Below, in pieces: positions 34,255-39,225 of a DNA stretch of 39,225 bases (position 1 is the stretch's first letter; each line of letters opens with the position of its first letter). Location of the stretch: positions 1-39,225 of the forward strand of contig DATC01000099.1 of assembly GCA_002504495.1 (NCBI GenBank). Reading direction: 5' to 3'. This DNA is from Methanomassiliicoccaceae archaeon UBA537 (lineage in GTDB: Archaea > Thermoplasmatota > Thermoplasmata > Methanomassiliicoccales > Methanomethylophilaceae). Under the pieces are notes generated by a model. It was not told the DNA's origin and made no database searches. It saw only the letters and a program-made list of their open reading frames with translations. A program made the translations under genes and the position numbers.

Positions 34255-34605
34255 TCATTCCGAAGACATCTTGAGGCCTACGACGCCTATCACCGTCAGC
34301 ATCATGAATGCCACCATGCCGAGGTTTATCGACTCCAGCCCGATGGCGGCCGATACGATGATCGTCAGGACAACGCCTATTCCGATCCAGACCGCGTAAG
34401 CGGTTCCCATAGGGATTCCCGATTTCATCGGAATGGAAAGGCACAGCATGCTGAGTATCAGAGATACGAGCACCACGGTATCCCAGAGCAGGTTGGTCAT
34501 GCCGTCGCTGTATTCGAGGCCTACGGACCATCCCACCTGGAATACGCCACCCATCACGATGAGCAGCCAGGCCTTTTCGGAGGACATGCCTTCTCCAAGA
34601 GTCAT
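34255..34605 (-). CDS. SMR-family transporter, SugE/Gdx-like, with Gln replacing the membrane Glu
   Basis: A 116-residue four-helix small multidrug resistance protein. It resembles SugE/Gdx proteins, as shown by WLLIVMGGVFQVGWSVGLEY and the second-half MGTAYAVWIGIGVV. The universally important Glu of helix 1 (GLLEVVW in SugE) is Gln here (Q23 in GGVFQVGW). The ATG at 34605 has GGAGG 8 nt upstream and lies 1 nt after the stop of the neighbouring SMR gene, so the pair is probably co-translated as two halves of a heterodimer. Substrate unknown; guanidinium-like cations are a family-based guess. Confidence 0.87.
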   Translation of the reverse strand: MTLGEGMSSEKAWLLIVMGGVFQVGWSVGLEYSDGMTNLLWDTVVLVSLILSMLCLSIPMKSGIPMGTAYAVWIGIGVVLTIIVSAAIGLESINLGMVAFMMLTVIGVVGLKMSSE

Positions 34606-34606
34606 C

Positions 34607-34939
34607 TCAAGCACCTCCCGAGACTAGACGGATGCCTATCACGCCGATCACGATCAATCCCAGGAACATAAGCATCCGTGCCGTTACCTTGTTCTCATAG
34701 AGAAGCTTCCCAGCCACTACCGTTCCGACGGCACCTATTCCTGCGAGTATGCTGTACGCTACTCCCGGCCCTATTCCATCGGCTATCGCCAGCGACAGAA
34801 GATACAGGCAGGAGAGAACCGCGGCTATGGTCGCGATTCCGTATCCTTTCTTCTTGAAGTTATCGGATTTGTCGAGGAGTACTACCCATACGGGCTCCAG
34901 GATGCAGGCAGCTATCAGGTAGATCCACGCCATCTCCAT
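34607..34939 (-). CDS. SMR-family transporter with intact helix-1 Glu
   Basis: A 110-residue four-helix SMR protein, the first of the tandem pair. Helix 1 reads YLIAACILEPVWVVLLD with the membrane Glu at residue 15 in place. GVAYSILAGIGAVGTVVAG is the helix-3 packing segment. The ATG at 34939 (or 34933) has no Shine-Dalgarno site. An AT-rich TATA-like element at about 34959-34968 lies 25 nt upstream, suggesting a leaderless mRNA. It differs clearly from its neighbour, so the pair is not a recent duplication. Confidence 0.87.
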   Translation of the reverse strand: MEMAWIYLIAACILEPVWVVLLDKSDNFKKKGYGIATIAAVLSCLYLLSLAIADGIGPGVAYSILAGIGAVGTVVAGKLLYENKVTARMLMFLGLIVIGVIGIRLVSGGA

Positions 34940-35019
34940 GATTGAAAAGTCAGATAAACTATATTTATAATTTATTGTAAATTATTTAAAGACACATCCA
35001 TCAATGTGATGATCGTCAA

Positions 35020-35400
35020 TCAGTACAGCGATTCGAGGACTATGCGCTGTCTGTCGCCGGCCCCGTCCATCGATGAGCAGTCGCTCTCGATGCGACCGAT
35101 CTTAATCATAGGATATGGAGCGACAGGCTTTCCGTTCTCGTCGCTCAAGGGGGTCGGGCCGAAGAAGAAGCACAGGGCTCCGGGCCCGGGCCAGTATGCG
35201 ATGTCACCGATGTCCATCTCGGTCGTCCTCCCCTCTTTGGGGAGAACGGCGCTGAACGGGCACTCGCAGTACATCATCCCCCCGAGCATGTTGGATGTCA
35301 GCTCGAGGGGAAGGGAGAGCCAGATGGCGTTGGATATGTCGGAGCCGTCCAGATCGGCACGGAAGACGCCGGCTTTGGTTCTGATGTTCAGACCGCTCAT
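35020..35400 (-). CDS. Cyclophilin-like fold protein (TM1367/PF04126 type)
   Basis: A 126-residue protein with similarity to the cyclophilin-like family typified by TM1367. The N-terminal LDGSDISNAIWLSLPLELTSNMLGGMMYCECP and the central DIGDIAYWPGPGALCFFFGPTPLS are the recognisable parts (quoted in pieces). Members have the cyclophilin barrel but generally lack proven prolyl isomerase activity, and their role is unknown. The ATG has GGTGG upstream. It is 22 nt downstream of ilvC on the same strand and may be co-transcribed with it. Confidence 0.75.
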   Translation of the reverse strand: MSGLNIRTKAGVFRADLDGSDISNAIWLSLPLELTSNMLGGMMYCECPFSAVLPKEGRTTEMDIGDIAYWPGPGALCFFFGPTPLSDENGKPVAPYPMIKIGRIESDCSSMDGAGDRQRIVLESLY

Positions 35401-35422
35401 ACGCCACCAGCTCTCGAGGTTT

Positions 35423-36415
35423 TCAGTTCTTCCTTTCGAAGAGCTGCCTGATCTCCTTTCCGGTGATCTCGAGCTGCAGCTTCTTTTCGTCCTCTTCCAT
35501 CTTGTGGAGGTTCTTCAGACCGTTGTCGTACTCGGCCCTCCACTGGTTCTTGAAGGTGCCGTCCTGGATGTCCGCAAGGATGGACTTCATGCCCTCTTTG
35601 GACTCCTCGGTGATGACCCTGTCGCGCCTGGTCAGTCCACCGTACTCGGCGGTGTTGGAAACGACGTGCCACATCCTCTCGAAACCGCCGGAGTAGATCA
35701 GATCGTCGATCAGCTTGGTCTCGTGGAGGACCTCGAAGTAGGCCATCTGCGGAGGGTATCCCGCATCGGTGAGGGTCTGGAATCCGGCCTTGATGAGGGC
35801 GGTCATTCCTCCGCAGAGGACGGCCTGCTCGCCGAAGAGGTCGGTGTATGTTTCATTGTCGAAGGTGGTCTCGAAGACTCCGGCACGGGTGGATCCGAGA
35901 CCTTTGGCGAGAGCCAGGGCGATCTCCTTGGCGTGTCCGGTGACGTCCTTGTGGATGCAGATGAGGGCGGGGACTCCGAAACCGGAGACGAACTCGTCCC
36001 TCTCTTTGTCGCCGGGGGCCTTGGGAGCCATCATGATGACATCGACGTTCTCGGGAGGCTGGATGAGTTTGTATGTGATGCTGAATCCGTGGGCGAATTC
36101 GAGTGCCGCTCCGGCCTTGAGGTTGGGTGCGACGTACTTCTCGTAGATCTCGGGCTGGATCTCGTCGGGGAGGAGGATGAGGACGACATCGGCATCCTTG
36201 ACGGCGTCGGCGAACTCGGCGACCTTGAGGCCGTCCTCCTTCGCCTTGTTCCAGGATTTCCCGTCCTTCCTGACACCGACGGTCACATCGATTCCGGAGT
36301 CGTGGAAGCAGAGCGCCTGGGCTCTGCCCTGAGCACCGTATCCGAGAACGGCGACCTTCTTTCCGTCGAGGACATGGATGTCCACGTCTTCATCATGGTA
36401 CAGCTTCATAGACAT
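35423..36415 (-). CDS. ilvC: Ketol-acid reductoisomerase
   Basis: Second step of branched-chain amino acid synthesis: NAD(P)H-dependent isomeroreduction of acetolactate. The 330-residue class I enzyme has GYGAQGRAQALCFHDSG (Rossmann loop), FAHGFSI, MMAPKAPG, and the metal-binding DLFGEQAVLCGG. The ATG at 36415 follows GAGGTG by 8 nt; an ATG two codons later is less well placed. A TATA box (about 36458-36466) lies upstream in the divergent space shared with the marR gene. ilvB/N and ilvD are not nearby. Confidence 0.97.
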   Translation of the reverse strand: MSMKLYHDEDVDIHVLDGKKVAVLGYGAQGRAQALCFHDSGIDVTVGVRKDGKSWNKAKEDGLKVAEFADAVKDADVVLILLPDEIQPEIYEKYVAPNLKAGAALEFAHGFSITYKLIQPPENVDVIMMAPKAPGDKERDEFVSGFGVPALICIHKDVTGHAKEIALALAKGLGSTRAGVFETTFDNETYTDLFGEQAVLCGGMTALIKAGFQTLTDAGYPPQMAYFEVLHETKLIDDLIYSGGFERMWHVVSNTAEYGGLTRRDRVITEESKEGMKSILADIQDGTFKNQWRAEYDNGLKNLHKMEEDEKKLQLEITGKEIRQLFERKN

Positions 36416-36457
36416 GTGAAACACACCTCTGATGAACTGGCAACCTCAATCCTGTTG

Positions 36458-36466
36458 ATATAATTA
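36458..36466 (-). promoter_or_regulatory. TATA box of ilvC
   Basis: AATTATATC on the minus strand. Transcription would start near 36436, leaving a leader of about 20 nt with the GAGGTG ribosome binding site. Confidence 0.55.
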
Positions 36467-36476
36467 TTCGCGTGCA

Positions 36477-36504
36477 TCGCAAACGCAACGAATGTTCGCA
36501 AACG
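36477..36504. repeat. Direct repeat TCGCAAACG (x2) upstream of the marR gene
   Basis: Two identical 9-bp copies, at 36477-36485 and 36496-36504, separated start-to-start by 19 nt, with the palindrome CGAA-TG-TTCG (36489-36498) overlapping the second copy. They lie immediately upstream of the marR TATA-like element and between the divergent marR and ilvC promoters, so they are candidate regulator sites. Confidence 0.5.
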
Positions 36505-36508
36505 AGAC

Positions 36509-36518
36509 CTTCTTATCG
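36509..36518 (+). promoter_or_regulatory. TATA-like element of the marR gene
   Basis: CTTCTTATCG lies about 25 nt before the ATG at 36538 with no Shine-Dalgarno site between, suggesting a leaderless mRNA. Confidence 0.4.
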
Positions 36519-36537
36519 ATGAAGTGCAGGTCCGGTC

Positions 36538-37020
36538 ATGGAAGGGATGCCGAGAGAGAATCGTCTCCATGGCGAGCTGATAGATCTGCTGATGGTTTTT
36601 CCGCGCAAGGTCGGGGCCGTCAACAGATCGATCATATCGAGATACATGAAGGATACGCGCGTGCGTCCGTATCATCTGATGCTGATGAGAGGCATAGCAT
36701 CGTTCGACGGAGCCTCTCAGAAGGATCTGGGAGAGGTCATACCCTTCGACAAGTCATACATCTCCACAGGGGTGAGGGAGCTGATGGACATGGGATTGGT
36801 GGTCAACAGCGGAGGAGGCAAGACGCACTGCCTGAGGCTTACCGAGACAGGAAGGGACATGTCCGCCATGGGGGACATGCTCTTCGATATCGTCGGAAAC
36901 ACCATCATGAGCGTCCTCACGGAGGATGAGATCGATAATCTCACTCGCATCCTTAGGAAGATCGACGAGCATAGCAACGAGGTCATCGAGAGCTTCTGCG
37001 ACAGTTCTGATGTCAACTAA
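36538..37020 (+). CDS. MarR-family transcriptional regulator
   Basis: A 160-residue winged-helix protein. The DNA-binding core spans about residues 40-110: ASFDGASQKDLGEVIPFDKSYISTGVRELMDMGLV, then the wing SGGGKTHCLRLTETGR (given in part). Flanking helices would form the dimer interface. It lies directly upstream of a DHA2 exporter on the same strand, a classic local repressor-pump pair. An inverted repeat between the two genes and direct repeats before its own promoter are candidate binding sites. The start may be the ATG at 36538 or that at 36547. Confidence 0.9.
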   Translation: MEGMPRENRLHGELIDLLMVFPRKVGAVNRSIISRYMKDTRVRPYHLMLMRGIASFDGASQKDLGEVIPFDKSYISTGVRELMDMGLVVNSGGGKTHCLRLTETGRDMSAMGDMLFDIVGNTIMSVLTEDEIDNLTRILRKIDEHSNEVIESFCDSSDVN

Positions 37021-37041
37021 ACGGAGACCTGTAATCAGTAG

Positions 37042-37069
37042 AACGGACGTCATTTCCGTTATTATGACG
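37042..37069. promoter_or_regulatory. Overlapping inverted repeats between marR and the MFS gene (candidate operator)
   Basis: AACGGA-N7-TCCGTT (37042-37060) and CGTCAT-N10-ATGACG (37048-37069) interlock in the space upstream of the MFS TATA box. Either could be a dimer site for the adjacent MarR protein. Confidence 0.5.
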
Positions 37070-37100
37070 AAGATCATGCTTGATGGTTTCTCAATCTTCA

Positions 37101-37108
37101 TATATAAC
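37101..37108 (+). promoter_or_regulatory. TATA box of the MFS exporter gene
   Basis: TATATAAC lies about 50 nt before the TTG start. A leader of about 30 nt would contain the GGAGG ribosome binding site. Confidence 0.6.
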
Positions 37109-37156
37109 GTCAAGATAGGGCGTGGTTCGTGAATACTCCCAAAGGAGGGAGATGAA

Positions 37157-38749
37157 TTGGCTGTAGAACAAATCACCTACAAGAATATCGATCCCAAGAC
37201 CCGCAACATGATAATGGTCGGGCTTTCGATCGCTATGCTGGCGGCTTGTTTCGACGGTACGATAGTAGGTACCATCGGAACGAAGGTCGCTCAGGATCTC
37301 AACGGTCTGAGCCTTTACGCGTGGATGGCCACGGCGTACATGCTGTGCGAGACCATAATGATCCCTCTCGCCGGAAAGCTATCGGATCTCTACGGGCGCA
37401 AGCCGCTGTTCTTCATCGGATTGGGCCTGTTCACCTGCGGTTCCATACTCGCCGGCCTGTCGACGTCCATGGAGTTCTTCATCTGCTGCCGTGCGATACA
37501 GGGTCTCGGAGGCGGAATCCTCATTCCTGTGGCCATGGCCGCGGTAGCCGACCTGTATTCGCCCAGCGACAGGGCCCGCATGCAGGGTATCCTCGGTGCC
37601 ATCTTCGGTATCGGAAGCGGTATCGGCCCCCTCATAGGCGGCTACATAGAGGGTGCGGTGACCTGGCATTGGTGCTTCTACATCAACATCCCGCTGGCAG
37701 CCGTCGCCTTCATCCTGACCTTGAAGAAGTTCCCCACTCCCATTGATGACGGCGTCAGGCACATCGATTACAGGGGGATCGCCCTGCTCACGCTGCTCTT
37801 GGCCGATGTCCTCCTCTTCATCGAATTCGGCGGCAAGGATATCGAATGGGTGAGCGTCGAATCGTTCGCGATGATTGTCGTCGCAGTGGTCGCTCTCCTC
37901 CTTTTCGTGCGCGTCGAGAAGTCCGCGATAGAGCCCATCCTGGCGCCTCACCTGATAAAGAACAAGACCGTCATCATGGCCGGGATCTTCATGCTCCTGT
38001 TCGGAATCGGCATGATCGGTGCCATGATGTACACGAACATGTTCGTGATATCGATCATGGGTCTGTCCACATTGGATGCGGGGATCTGGTCGCTGTCCAT
38101 GGTCTTCGGCATGATGATAACGTCCCTCGCATCGGGTGCGCTTCTTCACAAGACCGGATACAGGCCGTGGCTCATATGCGGACCTGTACTCTGCTTCATC
38201 GGGTTGTACGTCCTCTCCGGAATGGTCGTGGATCCGGTGATGTTTACTTCGGGTGCGGCTCGCGATACCTACATGGTCCGCTACCTTGCAGGGATATTCG
38301 TGCTCGGCCTCGGACTGGGATGCATGATGTCGGTGGTCATGACCGCTGTACAGAACAGTTCCAAGCCCTCCGAGATAGGAATGACCACTTCGGCGGTCAA
38401 CCTTCTCAGATCCATCGGAACCACGATGGGTAGCGCAATATTCGCGCTCATCATCAATGCGAGGCTCTCTTCGGATCTTCAGGGCAAGCTGGATCCCGGC
38501 GTGTACGATGCTCTCGCCCAGATGAACGGCGGAAAGATCGATACCGGTGTTCTCCAGTATATCGGCGGGTTCCCTGAATATATGGGAGAGATAGCATCCG
38601 GATTCGCGGACAGCGTCGATTTCTCCTTCATCGCCGGCGGACTGATCCTGCTCTCTCTGGTGGTCGTCGGATTCATCTTCAAGCCGACCGTTCCGGCAGA
38701 GGACGAGGAATTCGAGGACGCTAAGAAGAAGATAGAACAGGGCGAATGA
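37157..38749 (+). CDS. MFS exporter, DHA2 family (EmrB/QacA-like)
   Basis: A 530-residue proton-coupled drug exporter predicted to have 14 membrane helices. Signatures: DGTIVGTIGTKVAQDL in helix 1, GKLSDLYGRKPLF (motif A), RAIQGLGGGILIPV (motif B) and GPLIGGYI (motif C). The acidic cytoplasmic tail is Glu/Lys-rich. The start is a TTG with GGAGG 8 nt upstream; no in-frame ATG is better. It is probably controlled by the preceding MarR regulator. Substrate unknown. Confidence 0.92.
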   Translation: MAVEQITYKNIDPKTRNMIMVGLSIAMLAACFDGTIVGTIGTKVAQDLNGLSLYAWMATAYMLCETIMIPLAGKLSDLYGRKPLFFIGLGLFTCGSILAGLSTSMEFFICCRAIQGLGGGILIPVAMAAVADLYSPSDRARMQGILGAIFGIGSGIGPLIGGYIEGAVTWHWCFYINIPLAAVAFILTLKKFPTPIDDGVRHIDYRGIALLTLLLADVLLFIEFGGKDIEWVSVESFAMIVVAVVALLLFVRVEKSAIEPILAPHLIKNKTVIMAGIFMLLFGIGMIGAMMYTNMFVISIMGLSTLDAGIWSLSMVFGMMITSLASGALLHKTGYRPWLICGPVLCFIGLYVLSGMVVDPVMFTSGAARDTYMVRYLAGIFVLGLGLGCMMSVVMTAVQNSSKPSEIGMTTSAVNLLRSIGTTMGSAIFALIINARLSSDLQGKLDPGVYDALAQMNGGKIDTGVLQYIGGFPEYMGEIASGFADSVDFSFIAGGLILLSLVVVGFIFKPTVPAEDEEFEDAKKKIEQGE

Positions 38750-38755
38750 AAACAC

Positions 38756-38783
38756 TGAGGGGGGCGACCCCCTCAAACTTTTT
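38756..38783 (+). terminator. Terminator of the MFS gene
   Basis: TGAGGGGG and CCCCCTCA (38756-38763, 38768-38775) form a perfect 8-bp stem with a 4-nt loop, followed by AACTTTTT. It starts 6 nt after the stop codon. Confidence 0.8.
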
Positions 38784-38803
38784 GCTGTTATGAAATGGGA
38801 GGC

Positions 38804-38841
38804 GCCCGATCGGGGATATTATGGTATTGTTCCGATCGGGC
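38804..38841. terminator. Long inverted repeat between the MFS and flavodoxin genes
   Basis: GCCCGATCGG (38804-38813) and CCGATCGGGC (38832-38841) are perfect 10-bp arms separated by 18 nt. Each arm itself contains the palindrome CCGATCGG. It lies 35 nt downstream of the flavodoxin stop, so it probably terminates that gene, though without a T-run. Confidence 0.5.
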
Positions 38842-38875
38842 TATGACTTGAAAGTTCAGATTACGATGCAGGAAC

Positions 38876-39225
38876 TCATCGTGTTGCGAGCCTACCTCCC
38901 AGCGTTCTGCACTGCTCGATGGCCTCGTCGTCCGGATATTCGTTGGCCATGATGCTGTCTACGAGATCGGCTCCGTCCTTCTCGACCCTCTCCTTCCATT
39001 CTCTCATCCACTGTCCGTCTCCCCACCCGTAGGAGCCGAATATCGCGATGCGTCTGCCTTTCAGATCGTCTTCGAGAGATGCGAACATGGGTTCGAACAC
39101 ATCTTCCTCGAGGACTTCGTCGCCCATCGCGGGGCATCCGAAGGCCACAGCCGAATAGTCGTTCAGAGATTCCTTCGAAAAAGCCTCGGCTCTGATGATC
39201 TGAGCAGTCTTTCCGCTGGCATTGA
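38876..39225 (-). CDS. Flavodoxin, C-terminal part (5' end beyond right edge)
   Basis: About 115 residues of a flavodoxin, an FMN electron carrier. The visible part starts with NASGKTAQIIRAEAF, the end of the FMN phosphate-binding loop. It continues with AVAFGCPAMGDEVLEEDVFEPMF and the FMN-contacting IAIFGSYGWGDGQWMREW (both typical of short-chain flavodoxins), then the C-terminal helix. The start codon lies outside the window. Together with the ferredoxins it indicates low-potential electron transfer chemistry. Confidence 0.9.
   Translation of the reverse strand, partial: NASGKTAQIIRAEAFSKESLNDYSAVAFGCPAMGDEVLEEDVFEPMFASLEDDLKGRRIAIFGSYGWGDGQWMREWKERVEKDGADLVDSIMANEYPDDEAIEQCRTLGGRLATR

Noticed and set aside
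1..39225. CRISPR array or insertion sequence
   Set aside because: No regularly spaced repeats, transposase or terminal inverted repeats flanked by target duplications were seen.

Overview
The window is a gene-dense piece of an archaeal chromosome. The GC content is fairly high, apart from one strongly AT-rich gap at 20342-20873. Archaeal markers include L44e, S27e and L37Ae, Rpo12/RpoP, the Rrp4/Rrp41/Rrp42 exosome, SBDS, the 20S proteasome alpha subunit (its N-terminus closely resembles that of Thermoplasma), prefoldin beta, Pcc1 and Pop5. An hdrA-mvhD-mvhG-mvhA operon with no hdrBC beside it points to an H2-dependent methanogen. Together with the Thermoplasma-like proteasome, this best fits Methanomassiliicoccales, probably Methanomethylophilaceae. 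That placement is inference from gene content, not a phylogeny.

Layout. 1-1137: ribosomal proteins S27e (partial) and L44e, then rpiA. 1413-4751: a small 2[4Fe-4S] ferredoxin, a diphthamide-synthase-type ATP-binding protein, and on the other strand a copper pair (copZ-like chaperone and CopA ATPase). The two convergent frames at about 2335 both lack a stop where their families normally end. 4874-8608: a 1,244-residue HRDC-DUF4011-SF1 helicase-nuclease fusion. 8724-12108: an FlK-like thioesterase, a TctA-family permease, a purine phosphoribosyltransferase and tyrS, the last two sharing a divergent promoter. 12143-15200: an ABC-2 exporter operon ending in a DHH phosphoesterase. 15286-20341: the conserved archaeal information-processing superoperon (pop5, psmA, sbds, rrp4, rrp41, rrp42, rpl37ae, rpoP, pcc1, pfdB), tightly packed on the minus strand.

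20342-20873 is the AT-rich intergenic region leading into the energy operon at 20874-27153, which ends in a strong hairpin terminator. This operon encodes a double-module HdrA of 1,005 residues, MvhD, an MvhG with an unusual charged N-terminal extension, and MvhA. These would form the soluble hydrogenase/heterodisulfide-reductase electron-bifurcating complex once HdrBC, encoded elsewhere, join. 27271-28623 is a solitary DUF234-type ATPase whose active sites look degraded. 28735-34214 is a five-gene operon (nadX, DUF3784/SunI-like membrane protein, M24 peptidase, tldD, tldE) in which each stop overlaps the next start by 4 nt.

34255-34939 is a tandem SMR transporter pair in which only one subunit keeps the usual membrane glutamate. 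It is followed by a cyclophilin-like protein and ilvC, a MarR regulator with a DHA2-type MFS exporter, and the C-terminal part of a flavodoxin running off the right edge. Promoter structure is typically archaeal: for many genes a TATA-like element lies about 25 nt before the start codon with no Shine-Dalgarno site, suggesting leaderless mRNAs, while internal operon genes use GGAGG-type sites or ATGA overlaps. No tRNA, rRNA, CRISPR array or insertion sequence was recognised.
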